Below are positions 26,967 through 41,100 of a DNA stretch of 64,000 nucleotides, in pieces (position 1 is the stretch's first letter; the number at the start of each line of letters is the position of its first letter). The DNA lies in assembly GCA_008921705.1 (NCBI GenBank), contig VFFE01007488.1, positions 1,674,970-1,738,969 on the forward strand. Direction: 5' to 3'. The notes below the pieces were generated by a model that saw only the letters and a program-made list of their open reading frames with translations, made no database searches and was not told where the DNA came from. Source of the stretch: Burhinus oedicnemus (Eukaryota; Chordata; Aves; Charadriiformes; Burhinidae). Made by a program: the position numbers and the translations under genes.

Positions 26967-28899
26967 TGGGTTTTCTCCCCCCTCCCCTTTTTTTAAGTAG
27001 TTAAAATTGGCATCTGACCTTACCAGTATTTCTCCTCACCCTCTGCACATTCTTCTTCCCTTTTCCCTTATTTCTTCTTCTTTTGACCTCTCTGAAAAAA
27101 CCAGCAATACTCACTACCTTGTTAGCTCCTGCGTTACCAAAGCTACTATAAAGAGTGTGGTTATGGGAATAGACTGTATCAAGTCGTATAATGGACAGTG
27201 GCCAATTACTGCACACAGCTTGCCATAAAGTTTGTTAATCAATAATGCTTGATTTTACCATCCAAGAAAAATAAAACTCAAAATAAATCCCTTGTAAATG
27301 CTTGTATTCAGAGTACTCATAACCACATTTCTGTGGTTCTGCTAACTCACATTAACGGTCATTAGCACTGGTTTAAAAAATAGCTGAGCTTAATAGCATT
27401 TCAACTTTAAGCAATTTTAAGCTATTTTGTCACAGAAAGGTGTCCTTCACAGCCAAGTCAGGAAGGCCTTAAGAAAATGGTTTTACTGGAGAAGGAACAC
27501 GATTACTACAGGCAGAGTTCACACAGCTTCTGGCAGGGGGAGCCAAGGGTAAATGCAGAATGCTCACCAGGACAGGACAAAAGAGGAGCTAAGACCTGGA
27601 TGGCCAGGAGGACCTTTCTGCAGTGGAGTTGACCATGTTTCAAACCAGTCTCTTCCTTATCCGTATTGCTGCCCATTCCATGATGTAAGGGAGGCCAAGG
27701 GGAAGGAATTTCCCTCTGGAGAAGTGCAGAAAAGTCAATAAATTATTCTTCTCTCTTAGTAAAGGCAAAACAGAGAATGCGTTCTTCATGTTGAATATAA
27801 TCATGGTGCTGGCTGCTCAAACAGCCACCTACTAAAGAAAAGTCTTGAACAGACTAACAGCATTCTCTGTCACACTGACCTGACAAAAGGTTTTGATCTC
27901 GCTGAGAGGTACTGGATCCTGCCGACTCATTTTTGCAGGTGGCTTGTTAGATCCTTCCGGCAGTAAACCTCTGAGGAGAAGGAAGCAGGCTGAACAGTCC
28001 TCAGGACAAACCTGGAGGAACAGGAACATCTGGTTTTATAAATAAAAACAAATCCTGAAAAAATAAAAGGGTAAGCTCTAGCCCTGGACAGTGTTTGTGG
28101 ATCGTATTTGGAAGAGGCTTATATTTCCTGAGTACCTTAAGTCCTGCCAAAGCAATGTCCCTTTGCAGACAAAATGTGGGAGCTGGGTCTGGAGCACATG
28201 GAGACCCACAGCACCTGCCAGGCTGCTCAAGCCACATGCCCAAGGAAGGGACACGGTTTTTCCTAACCCCTCTGTGCTCGGGCCTCTGAAATAGGCATCA
28301 CCTCACAGGTCACGGGTGAAGGGAGCTGATGTTTGTGAGGCTCGACAGAGAAGACCAGGAGGACATGAATTGTTACCTCTCTCCTCCTAGCAGGGAGGGA
28401 AGAAAGTACGATTCATACCCTTACACTGAACAATGTAAATAAGAGAAAAAGAAAGTAACTGCTTATTTTATGACCGAAGCCAAACAAATGAAAAACTACC
28501 ATGCATTTCAACATTGCCATAATCTATATTCACAATAAAACGAGATGAATGTTACACGGGCACCCTTTATTCTGACAGTTCCCGACTTCTGACTGAGTGA
28601 CTTTCCCACTCCCAAGATATTTTAGCAATGCTCCTGTCTTATACACACAAAAGGGATTCTCCCATTTGCTACTAAATTAAACGACAAATCATGAAGAAAT
28701 GTTGAACTCTGTTCAAACTGCAAAGACAAAGCAAAAAAACCCACCCAAATACATGCTAGTACAAGAGGACAATTTAATGACAGCATCTCTCATTTGCTGA
28801 GAAATAACTCTGGAGAGAGAAAGGACTGGGCAATGACCAGCATTTTATTTACACAGGTCATGAGACATGTCACTTGGGTGATGTGTTCTTGTCAGGGAG
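26967..28899. other. Upstream region of NOX3, no gene seen
   Basis: Short open frames only. A C/T-rich stretch lies near 26968-27100. Regulatory elements for NOX3 may lie here but none can be named. Confidence 0.4.
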
Positions 28900-29064
28900 T
28901 CCTTAATTAGAAAATTCCTAGAGAGAGCTCCTGCTCCCACTAGGTGCTTATTAAAATCTAAAGACAAAAGGACTTAGTAGAAAAGCCTGAGGAATGGACG
29001 GACAACTCAGGTTACACTGGAAGGCAAGAGTCATCTGCTGCTAGCATAGGGAGAGGCACTCAGG
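28900..29064 (+). promoter_or_regulatory. NOX3: Probable NOX3 core promoter and 5' UTR area
   Basis: This is the segment just upstream of the NOX3 ATG. An AT-rich TATA-like run (TTATTAAAAT, around 28948-28957) sits about 110 nt before the ATG, which would fit a start site near 28980 and a short 5' UTR. There is no CpG island here, in line with a narrowly expressed gene. A further non-coding first exon cannot be excluded. Placement is inferred only. Confidence 0.25.
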
Positions 29065-29109
29065 ATGGGATGCTGGATTTTGAATGAAAAACTCTCAGTG
29101 CTGTTATTA
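29065..29109 (+). CDS. NOX3: NOX3 exon 1 (coding part), residues 1-15
   Basis: The exon encodes [15 protein letters not shown], the conserved N-terminus of the gp91phox group and the start of membrane segment 1. The start is chosen because the ATG has A at -3 and G at +4, and an in-frame TAG lies just upstream at 29047-29049, so no longer N-terminus is possible in this exon. The donor GTGAGT begins at 29110, and the exon ends in phase 0. It is too short to be found as an open reading frame; I found it by searching for the family N-terminus upstream of exon 2. Confidence 0.93.
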
Positions 29110-32100
29110 GTGAGTATTTTTAGCATTAAAAAAATGTAATTGGATATATATAAATATTTTAAGCTTGTTTAAAAGACATTTTATGGTTTGCTTACAGTAA
29201 TACTCCCAAGCTTAATGTAAAACTTGCTATAAAATATTCAGCAGCCTTTTTATAACTAGTCTTAAAAATAATTTAAAGTCTTACTGTTTTATTTTTAATT
29301 ATTTTTAAGTCCGTGTACTTTAGTCCTCAGATAAAGGGAACTGGGGTTTGCCATTGTAATTGAAATTATATTCTGAACTATTTTCAGAGGCTTTGGTGAA
29401 CTGAGTATGGGGGGCAGAAAGAGGAATTTCCTCAGCTCCTAACTCCCTCCATGACTGGAATTCTTTAATTTTAGCTTTTATTGCCTTTTTAGAGACCAGG
29501 CTAAGCCCTGTGTTTAAGATCAAGTTTACCATCACACAGTAAATGTCATCTATATCCTCTGCTGGGGATGTGGGGGATAGGACTGTAATCCTGCATTTGC
29601 TAAAAGATAGTCTCATTCCAGCAGGCATTTGTGATTTCTATCATCCGTGATCAAGAACCGCATTGCACACTGATTTTGAAGTATCTCTCAGCTACTTTTA
29701 AAACTATAACCATAACCAGTTTTATATGCATTAAAAAATACTGTAAGTATCACTAATCTGTAGCCTGTCTGCTTTATAGCTCGTGTGGCTAGGACTGAAT
29801 TTCTATCTGTTTACTGATACCTTCCACTGGTATGAAGACGAAGATGCTTACATTTATACACGGATTATGCTGGGAGTAAGTACAAGTTTGATTGTTAAAG
29901 AGCTCCGCAAGAAGAATATATGCGTAGTCTGATTTTATTTACATCCTTCATAATAATATTTTTGATGCTTCTACAGCAATTTTCCCATATAAGAGTATTA
30001 TGTTAATATAGTATTTTCTTTCTTTTGCTCTTTCTATACCATGCTTGTAATTTAATTTCTTTATACTGTTATATGTACAGTCAACCCTGGCTTGGGCAAG
30101 AGCTTCTGCAACGTGCCTTAATTTTAACTGCATGCTAATCCTGTTACCAGTCAGTAGAAACCTTATTTCATTCTTGAGAGGAGCAAGCATTGTAAGTACC
30201 ATTTCTCAAATAGCCATATTATCCTCCCTTTTTTATTTCCGTAGTTCAGCAGTATTATCCATATCAAATATTTTCCAAGGAATTTCAATTTTTGATAGAG
30301 AAGTCCGTACACTACTGCTTAGTTATTAACATTTAAATTGTCAGTATTCATGACTGAAGAGAAACAAACGGCTTGTTTAATGCAGTGCTCTGAATGCAAC
30401 ACTGATTTTTGGCAGCCGCTGCATAGCATGGTGTCATGAAGTGAAAAGTGAGGAGCTACAAAAAGCGGACGTAATAATGCAACTTGGCGAAATGGAGAAA
30501 ATATGCATCCATCATGTGTATCCTGTGTAGCTGCAAAGTGAAAACTGGAGAAACAAAATGTGCAGATAGATAAAAGTGTCATAAAGATAATAAGAAACAT
30601 ATTGAGTGGTCACCATGCAGGTCTTCCTTTCTTGTAAACATGTGTTTTTGTAAGGGAGTGGTCATCTGCTCAGAGGCATTTTCATTAACCTCAGCATCAC
30701 GCATAGGACGTACTTAAGGCTTTAGCTCTACTAGCTATAGCTTCAACTTGCAGTGAATTATTATAGTCAGCAATTCCAATACCACATGTTTGGGTAAAAC
30801 ATCACTGATCACTTCATGACTCCAAGAACAACAGGAATTTAGAAATCGTAACATTAATTTATTTTATTGTAAGCTGGTTCTTATTTCAGTTCTGCATTTT
30901 TTTCCTTCAGCTTTAGAGTTAAATTTCCAGCAGTCTTTAGGCTGGGAATCAACAGTGTTTTATAATTGTGTGAGTCCAGGAGCTGAGCATTTAAGAAAAA
31001 AAAAGTCTTGTTGGACTTCTGAATCCATCTGTGAATTAACATAACATATTCGCATGCCCACTTAGATGCTGAGTAAGAACTCAGAGAACTGGAACTCTTC
31101 TTACAGATAATCAAATTTTGCTCTTCTGGACAATATTCTGCTCTTGAGGAGCGTGGTCCAGAGCAACTTGACTGGCTCCAGCATGGTCAGCACAGGGCTG
31201 GATCCACTGCCTCTCCGAGGAGGTGCTGTGTCTTGGCATTGCACCCCACGGTGCTCCAGATTTTTGGAAGAATTATCAGCTGGGAAACAACGTGGATAAA
31301 TGCCAACGTCTTTGGCATGGCGCTCTGCCAGGTCAAGCGAGCAATCCAGACACCCAGAACGCCGTTCAGAGACTGAATTAGGTCCGCGAGGGCTGTCTAG
31401 GTTCCAGCAGAGTGCGTTAGTTTCGGCTGATGGCCACCCGCCCCCGCCCCAGGCTGGCTCCCAGCAGGCAGAGGCACCCAGCTGGCCATGAGCACACCAC
31501 CGTCCAGCACTTCCAATAATGGGAAGACAGCTCAGTAACACATAAGCGTGCGGCCACCTGAGGTCTAGAGAGCCTCCCCCTCCTGGGGCGTGCATTTCAT
31601 GGAAGCAGCGAAAATGTTTTCATTGCAAGCTGGCCTTGCCAGCCGTTCAGCTGTGTTCGTGCAGCTAAACCTCAGCTTGCAAAGCAGTGGTGGCCCAGCC
31701 TGGTGTCCTTATACCGGCAAATTAGTTAATCACCAGCCCAGAAAAACCACTCACAAACCACGGCTAAATGTAGCAGTTTTATCAAACTTGGTTTTGAGCC
31801 CCTACGTAGGCTGAATGGCTTAAGAAATCCTGGAGCTTCACTATGCTGAAAACAGTTACCTGAGCCCCAAAGTTAAGGCTAACCCAAAACTTCCACTGAA
31901 TTCCTTCAACATTCCATTTTTAAATGTACTGAACTCCTCTCTTCTCCTCTCCAAAATGTGAGCTGTAAATAGTAATAGGAATGATATAAAACAAGGTCTG
32001 CTTTTTCACCAAGTGCTGTGGAGGAGCACTGAGGAGACAGCTTGACAAAAACATCGCATTTCACAAGATGGTTGCCTATGGAATAGCTGTAAATGCAAGT

Positions 32101-35100
32101 AAGCTTTATTTTTATTTTTTTTTCTTCTTTGCCTTTGAACTGTTTTGACTTTCACAGTGATTCTGCCTAATGCTGTAATCCCCATCAGCTCTGAGACGTG
32201 CTATTTTAGTGCAATCATTTGGTGACTGCAGCTTTAAATAGGTGTAAGAGTCCCATCTGATTAACCATGTGCAACCTTTTTCGCTTGAGAAAAGTTTGAC
32301 TGTTAAGTCAATAAACTTTCAGCCTGGATAGTAACTACTAGTTGCCATTTAGTTAATGTGACCAACTTGTGTGCTCTTAACATTTAGTGTACTTAACTTT
32401 AATTAAATCCGTGAGAGTAGATGTTTGGGGAGATGACATAGCATTACAGTCTGATTTCCTAAGGAAAAGGTGCTTACGAGTCACACTGCTCATCTGTCCA
32501 CCACTACATCTTCTTCAATAATTTTTCAACCAGGTAATAAATTTAACCTGAATTTGAGACAAGCAGCTGTCTCAAAAACATTACATTCCTAGTATTTTTT
32601 TTACATAGGTGATGGGTATAGGGAATTAACAGTGCCCTTGAGGGAATAACTGCATCCTGAGATGAAAAATTATCTTCTCCTGCTCCTAGTGATTTACTGA
32701 GCTATAGGTGTTCGTTCGCCTGGCTGGGAAAAAAGACACGGCACCTTACTGTTCCCCAAGTTGTTAAAGGACCTGGAGAAGACTGAAGCTTGTAGGAATT
32801 CAGAGGATGCGAGGGGATCAGGAGATAGTGTGGGGAAGAGGAATGTGCGAAGAAGGAAGAACAAAAGTGAATATGAGGAAGGACATAAGCACGTAGAGAT
32901 GGAGAGATATCTGGGGCAGATAGTTCTCTTAGAAAATGTGAAGGGGACACGGGAGTTAACCAGGGTTATTCGCAAGCATAAGACATTGCAGGGTAACAGT
33001 TCTATACCCAGACTGTCAGGGTGGATCCTGGTCCCAATATTTTTTTCAGTCTACATGAGGGAGCTGCTTTTGCGTGTATAGGCTGTTAATGTCCCCAGGC
33101 AGTGAGACAAGAATATGAAGTCAGGATTGCCATGAGGAATCAATAGTTAAAATTTGTCCTTTGTATGTAGTGCTAAAGGATTCAGAGGGGAAGGCTGGGG
33201 GATGAGAACATGCATCTTGAAGTGTATTATGAAGATTTACTTATCTGTCATGTCCATTCATTTGTCAGAGTTCAGTTCCACTATAAACCAGACTCCAACA
33301 GAATGCAACATTGCTTCTTTAATTAACAAATCAACCCAGGAATGTAAATTAACCAACTTCTACTTTGTGTATAATTTGTCATGCTCCAAAAAGAAAGCAA
33401 AACTGCACAGTCAAACCTTTTATGTTTTTGGTTTTTGCATTCACATAAAAACATTTGCTAGTGCATTAAGGTGGACAGTTTGGGAAGTGCAACTCTATCG
33501 GAAAAGTGATTACTTTATGGCTTCAGTAATTCCAAAGAAAAAGACACAGGAGCCGATGTGAAATGACAGAAAGCAGCATTATTTAATTCTGTCACTCCCT
33601 AGGGAGAAAATGAAGGTTCATTGTTGGGTTGTTATTTGGGTTGGGTTTTTTTCCAGAATATGAAATGGACAAATAGTTGATGAGGTATTTGAGGAACAAA
33701 ACAAAATACAGGGAAGTCTAATGAACAAAACATGACAACTTACGAACTCATGCTTCTCTAATAGACAAGTGAGAAACAACTATCGTCTTTGGGAAAACAC
33801 TACATCACTATATAGTTAGACTTGGGTAAAGAATGGCCAGAAACTCACTTGCCTGACATTAAATTTCAAATTCATTAAAAAAAAAATACAATCTACAGCA
33901 TATATTGTGACAGAAAAGCAACGTCTCAGAGTAGAGGTGCCCACAAGTATATTGAGTCCCTTTTTATAAAATCTAACAGTGTTAAAATGATGTGTAAATA
34001 GATGCCATTTTCCTCTCAACTGACACATTATTTATGCGAGTACTACCTATATTGCCTTTTGCTACACAAAAGCATAGTCAACTCCTATTAGTCTATTGCA
34101 ATTTAGTAATTCTGAGTTAAATGAATGTTCTCCCGTGTATGATCAATAGCCTAAATGTGGCAGCAAGAAGTTAAACCAATTTGCAGATCAGATCAGTAAG
34201 CTTAGCCTCACAATATAAAATTGTAGACTCCTTTATTATAAAAGTAACATGTATTCATCTCAGCTTGCCAGGTGGTGTTATTCCAGCATATTTATTTAAT
34301 AGCGCGCTAAAAATAGTCAGTGCAACATTAGTATTGTCTGGCTTCTAACAGGCAGCCAGCTCAGCTGAGGTGTGCGCAGCCTTGGAAAAAGTACATCTGT
34401 ACCTTTAATTTTTCATCAGCTCTAATACAAATTCAAGAGCAGGCTTTAATTGGTCAGGTCATAAAGGGATATAATTAGAGACTAGTGGAAGAGGGAAGTT
34501 GGAGGAAAGAGAGAGAGTAAACAATGCTATCTATAATCAAGGGCATCATTGAAAATTCAGTAAAGGGAATTCTGCTTAGTTTGGCTTCCTGCGTTCTGCA
34601 TGCCTGTCTGTGATAAGAGCTGTCTGGGAGTTATTCACCCACTAATAAATCTTCCTTATAGACCTGTAACTCTGCTAGAATAAAATCATAGTTTCATGCA
34701 CTCTCAGTTTGATCAGTGCAAATCATTCTATGCTTTCTAATGCAAAAGAGACTTTTCAGTTGAGAGGCAGTTGCCCGAAACCTAAAGATACCTACAAGAG
34801 ATAGTAAATAACGTTTTGTATAACTCCTCTTTCTTACTGTATTGTTCTTACCCTCATAAGAGAGTACATTCATACATTTGCTGACGTGAGGAGTGTGGGG
34901 GGATAGTTTTGTGGGGTTTTTTTGCTTTGGCATATGGTGCACATTATGAAGAACAAACTGCTTCTTGTGTTGTTTTGATGTTTGCAGAAAGGTTATTTAG
35001 ATATATTGTTCCAACAGTCTTTTGAATTATGATATGAATAAAGCTTAAGCAAGTAAGGGAAAGTAGGGGAAGGACAGCAAGGTTCTTTGTAGTTAGGCTG

Positions 35101-38100
35101 TTTGAAATGGTGGCTCCTGCTCCTTAAAAATTCCAGCAGTGAGATTTTCTTTAAAAACATGCAAAATGCAGACAGCAGTATAGTGATGCCAGGTGTGTTT
35201 GGCTTCTGGCAAGCACTGAGAAATCTATAGCTAAAAATACTAGAAAACCTTTCCATTTTCAAGCACATTTTGGTAGCGGTGGCTATGTGAAAGGCTTTGG
35301 TGATCTGAGTAACATTTTTGTGTAAGCGATGGAGTTTTCAGGGAAGCAGATGCTTATCTTCAAAAGAGGTTTAGCTGATATCTTAGCGGTGTACTTCCAG
35401 AAATTACAGAAAATCAAATTTCCATTAAACTGCATTTTTTCCAGTCAGATTGTTTAAATCCAGACTTAGTGCAAGTACTAGGAAGGAAACTACATTAAAT
35501 TAAAGATTATAAGCTTCCAGCTAGGATAAAAAATGGTCCAAGTCATGTTCTTCTTTGATGTTTATAACCATTTAAAAAAAAAAAAATCCAACGCAAGTAT
35601 GTGTGTGGTCACTGTTGTTGTAATTTTTACATAACCTGCACTTTTTTAGTCCGCAGAGACAGCATGAAGCTGAATTAAAGGTTCTGTGTAACTAGAAAAG
35701 GCTCAAGGCAGTGGGTGGCAAAACAACCCGGGCTTGGTCAGGGACAGAATTCCCCGTGCCTGGGTTAGCTGCTCGCAAAGCCATTCTCTGCACCGCGGGC
35801 AGAAAGGCCAGGATTTGACCCTTTGATTTTAACATGATGGGTTGGTTAACCAAAACATTTAACTGCTAGCAGCAAGCTCCAATTTGATTATTATCCTGTA
35901 CAGGCATGCAGAAAAAGAGAGAGTGAAATCTTGTCCTCAGATAAACACGTGCAATTTCTGCTTAGTTCAATGAGAGTTGTGCATGCTTCACTGAAGGCAC
36001 AATTGGCTGAATAAGGCTAGCTAAATCGACCAGACTTTCAAGATAATTTAATTACATCTCTTTGTGTTTAAGAATACGTACAGTAAACAGCATGCTCCAA
36101 TAGCAACCCTTTTCCTCCCTCCCTCCTTCCAATAAAACCTTTTATTTGATCTCAGAGGTGGACTAGATAGAACATCTTGGGGTCAAATACAAATTAATGT
36201 ATGTTAAGTGCTTCAGAGGTTCCAGATGTTGTTAAAAACGACAGTCCAAATCCTTCAGTCTTCATGCACAGTTATAAAAAAGAACTTTGTTTAAAAGATT
36301 GCATGATTTATTCCATACTTTATTTTTGGTCATGCAGAATGAGGAAAAAATTGAACTGAAAATCCTGAGATGTACTACCTTAAACTTTGCCCTCATGGTT
36401 AACTTAGATAAGTGGTGCAGGGAAAAAAAGAACCCAACTGTTGTAAGCTCAGATTTCAGAAATCTGCATATTAATTTTGGAATTGCTTAGTAAATTCTAT
36501 CCACTGCAGATGTAAAGGACCTTCAGAAAATGCACTTTAGGGATGTAAAATATTTTAGCTAATGGCAATGTATCCAGTGCCAGACTTTTTAGTCTGCTAC
36601 AACTATTGTACATTAAATGAACCACACTGAAAATGGAATTAGATCTTTGCATTACTCTTACCATCCAGCTATAATTCACTTTTAGATTGCATCATTTTTT
36701 CCCAGCAGCACACAAAAAATCACAAGAAGTATTAATCTAATAACATCTAGGCAATATTTAAGATCATGGGAGACTCAGGTAAACCAACATATTCAGTATA
36801 TCATTAGTCTGAATGTTAGCATTTTCCAGTGTATCATTATACTCTGTACATTAACAGCTACTGCAGAATAGCTTGCACAAAAGACCTCTCCTCTTCATTC
36901 TGGAAGTCTTCTACACTTGTAATATCCTCTACCTGTTAGATGAAAGCTGGAGGGAATGCCAGCCAAAAGGGAAGATGTGGTAAATCCCAAAGAAGAGGAT
37001 ATGATGATGTTTCCACTGACCGTAACACAGTAAAGCAGAACAATATGTAGATGAACAAAATGGTGTCCTTTAACAGCCTGCAGAAAAATCTTACTAGGTT
37101 AAGCTGCAGAAAGTGGGTCTCTTCTTCCGGGAAAAAGTTGCAACATGATTACCCTTCACTAAACCTTAGGCTTGAGACCTTCTTGGGAAGCTGTGTCTAC
37201 TCAACGCACAGTTTTTTTCTGTTCAAGATTGCAAATACTCTGTTAGGAAATGTGGACCTCTGTCTGGAAGAAACTACCACCTCATTTCATTCTCAACACT
37301 CGGCATATACCAGATAGCACTAGGTTTCCTGTCACTGCAGACATGACTGGAATTTGTACAAATCATGTACAATCCTGCACTTTGAGGAAAGTGCAAGATT
37401 TTATAGCCTTCTAAACAACAGAAATGTCATCATTTCACATGAAGATTTCACAATCTGCAGAAAAATCTATGTGTTTTGAAGGTGAAAGAGAGAAAGCGTG
37501 TTATGCTCCAAACACAGATTCGAACCGCCACCTCTAGTCAATGTTGCTATTTTCAGTGAGCAAGGATAGTCCAAAACTTGCAGTTTACATGCTGCAGGGA
37601 ACCCTTGGTAAAACAACGCTATGGATCACAACTGTGTGAAACTCACCTGGTCCCAAGGCTATGGTGACCACTACATCATATTGGAGTTACAAAGGGCATC
37701 CTGCAGGTAGGGACAAGAGGCCCAAGTACCATTACCATCAGTAATCACTAGCAGATGTCAGGATATAACTGCTCAGTAGAAGTCCACTCAGATTCATTGT
37801 CAGGGCTTTCCATCCTTCGAAAGTTTTCCCTCCTCTTTCCCTTAGTCCAGAACCGGACTACATGCAGCATGTAACTCCACAACCTACCGCAGACAGCGGT
37901 TCATTACCCCGCGGTCCCGTCCTCCAAGTGAGCTCTTCCAGATGTCAGAGAAATCAGGTTCTCATCAAGCAATGACTTGGTTCCCTTCCAGCTGGATCTG
38001 ATAACATCCTTACCAGGCCAAAACATCTGTTCTGAAAGGAGCCCCTTGTAGAAACAGCTCCCCCTCCTTCCCACTCAGCACTTAAAAGTGCTGTTACACT

Positions 38101-41100
38101 TAAATACATAAATGGTGTTTATATTCTGCTTATACATCAGTTGTACGCTGGGGAACAGATTGCCGCAGCCCCCACACAGCTGCCACCTAAACCCTGCAGC
38201 TCAGAGCCTCTCAGGCTTTTGACAGTCTGAATCCACACATCTCACTCCACTCGCTGCTTGTGGTCTTGTGCAACTTTCCTTCCAGCGCCCTGGTGCTGCT
38301 GAGGTGCTTGGAGCACCCTCTCACGCGCAGGCTCTGGGGACCGTCTCCCGCCTGACACTGGCCAGGTTATTTCACATGCAGCACCTAATCCATAACAACG
38401 TACGCAGGACATGCCGGGTCACTGAGTCCAATACCCTCTAATGCTCACAGTCACGTCATATATGCTATTTCATAAAATGACCAACCTTCAGCTGAAAGCT
38501 GCTTAGATTGCTTGATCCCATTATCCCATTTATTGAAAGGTTATTTTAGAGTCTCATTCCTTTGATGGCTTGAATCTGTCTTCTAATTTCCACGCTCATT
38601 TTATCTCTGGGCAGTTCATATCCATTTGGATTCAGTCTCCATTCTGCTGAACCTATTCCAGCTTGTATAAATAATTTATTATTCATTGGGCCAAAGATTC
38701 AGAAAAAATGGGAGCTTGATGTTGCAGTTTGGGTGCTCAGGATGTTCCCTTGGGATGCCTGCATCAATAAATATTTGATAATTTTTATTAAGGGTTTCAC
38801 TAGGAGGCAGCTCACAAGAGAATAACCAGTCAGCCCAGTGACTAGGACATGTGATTCTGTTTAAAGCCCTACTTTAACTTTAATGTAACAAGGATTTTAA
38901 AATAGGTCTTTCATCTCCCGGTGAGTATCTAAGCACAGGGCAATGGGGTGAAGCAGGTGTTAGGGAGTGGCGGGGGGGAGTCCTTAAGCTAACATTATAT
39001 TTTGAATAAAGTGCAACCTGACAGTCAACCAACCACGGCACATCTACTGCTCTAGAAGGATCCCCTCAGAACAGACTGAAAGTAACCTCTCTCCAGCCTG
39101 CACACATGGGCTAACCTACTGTTGGGGGGAAAAGTGCAATCTTCTACCTTTTTGCAGTGGCTGCTTTAAGCACTTCCACGGCCAGCATCCTACCTTAACT
39201 CTTATTCCCATGCCCACAGCTCTCCCCAGGTGCTGTGGAGGAGTGGGACTCTGGCATGCGGAATGAGGGAGCTCACTAAGTGGATAGGCACCTAACAGAC
39301 TTAGCAATGCCAAAGTCCTTGCACGTTTAATCCTGTGTTTTCATCTACAATTACACAGTGACTAGCATAATAAGACATTACTTTTGTGCAAATAGTTACA
39401 ATTAAAAAAGGAAAAAGAAAGAAAGAAGAAGAAAGAGAAGAAAGAAGAAGAAAGAAGAAGAGAGCGAAGAGAAAGAAAATAAAAATAAAAATGAAAAGAA
39501 GGAAAAAAAGAAAAAGGAAAAAAGAATCTTCTTTTGACATAATATTGTTCAGGGAAGCAGATCATGTTTGGTTTACTACAAATACTGCCTTTTAGAAAGG
39601 CTTTTTAAATGGTCAGGGACAGGAACAGATAAACACTGAAGGAGAGATGATAGCGGGAAGCTAATTATAAAAACTAGAAATAGCATATCCTAATAGCTCT
39701 ACTGTAAACATATAATTGTTTTTCATTGTCATTTTTTCATCCTTTGGCATTTAATATTTTGCATTAATTACAACTTTCCTGTAATGGATTTGAGAATCTC
39801 TCATATTGAATACTGAAACTCTGCACCTAGCATGATTATGACTTTATCTATGTTAGCCAATAATAAAATGAAGTCCTTCCTTTTTTCCTCTTTTGAAATT
39901 ATCATCTTTCCACTCAGGAAAAGAATTACAGTGGAGTTCTTACTTCACTCTGAGGCATTTTTCTAAATTGACCATTTCATATACCTTTTGGGAGCAGGCC
40001 AGAAGCAGAGGTGATATATGATGGCCAGGACAAATCAGGTCTAACACTGTGATTCAGACTGCTCCCTTAAAATCGTACTTACTGTGGCTTCCACAGGATC
40101 CACCTGCATAAAGTAGTGCTATAGCTACTTGTTAATAGGGGACAGATTTTAGATGCATCTCTTAAATATCCCTGGTGCGAGTTGCAAACTGGTCTATGCG
40201 TAAAACGGACAAGTTAGTGTCCTGCGTAGCAGTATTAGACCATGGCACATCCCAGTATATTAATAAAAAAATCGGGATTTTACTCAGTTTACCTCATTTT
40301 GCACAATTTAAAATCAGAGGCAAACACCTTTATATCATCTCTCAAGAGGTCCTCCTTTAATGACACTGAAGAGTGCAGGGCACTGTAAACACGGGAGATG
40401 ACCTGGAGCTGTTCTCTCCTCTCCTCTCCTCTCCTCTCCTCTCCTCTCCTCTCCTCTCCATGAAGCAGTTGCTTCATGTTAGACACGTATTTGATAAAAT
40501 TTTCCTTTTATCAGCACCCATGCTAACCTCTCAATTTACACCCAAGCTTTTCAAATAGTTTTTAGTGTGCTTAATGAAGTTCCTTATGGCACTGTGGGCA
40601 CGTACAAATGTGTCTGCAATTTCACACCCCTCTTTCTCTCACGCAGCCATCCATATTGTTGCCCACTTGATCAACATGGAGCGGTATCATACTAGCCAGT
40701 CAAAGGAAGCTGGGGAGTTACGGAATAAACTTTCCGGCCTTGGCAAGAGCCCAAATGAAAGCTACTTGAACCCAATCAGGACCTATGAAACGGTAAGCCG
40801 TCACTTTTTGGTTTTCCTCATCTAAAAAGTTTTCCTCTGTGGATTCTATTGTCGGTAAAACCGTATTTCAAAGCCTTTTAACCAGAGCAAGAAGGTGCTG
40901 CCAAAGGTTAACCTCAATTTCAGATGAAAACACTTACTCAGAGCTGCAATTTTCAGGTTACTGAGCTCAAAGAAATGTCTACAGTATTTTAATTAGTTTG
41001 TCAGGAGACAGCTGGGGCGGAGGATAAAGAGTGTTGTGAATAGTAGACAATGAAATGAACCTGCAAAGAACTTTAAAAAAAACCCCTAAGCTAAAATATC

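Larger units (their letters stand above)
32099..40646 (+). other. NOX3: NOX3 intron 4
   Basis: 8548 bp, the longest intron in the window. It holds the purine tract (39404-39526) and the CTCCT repeat (40412-40459), listed separately. No CR1 end or exon was recognised. The segments at 34260-34480 and 35820-36060 look non-repetitive and rich in homeobox-type TAATTA/TAATTG cores, and could be regulatory. Confidence 0.85.

Noticed and set aside
37517..37529. tRNA B-box-like GATTCGAACC (minus strand)
   Set aside because: The flanking bases do not form a proper T stem and no D or anticodon arm is found upstream, so it is no tRNA gene.
39301..39595. Lys/Arg/Glu-rich and Phe/Ser-rich open frames
   Set aside because: Translations of the purine-rich simple repeat on either strand.
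40289..40486. GEERR-repeat open frame
   Set aside because: Translation of the CTCCT microsatellite.
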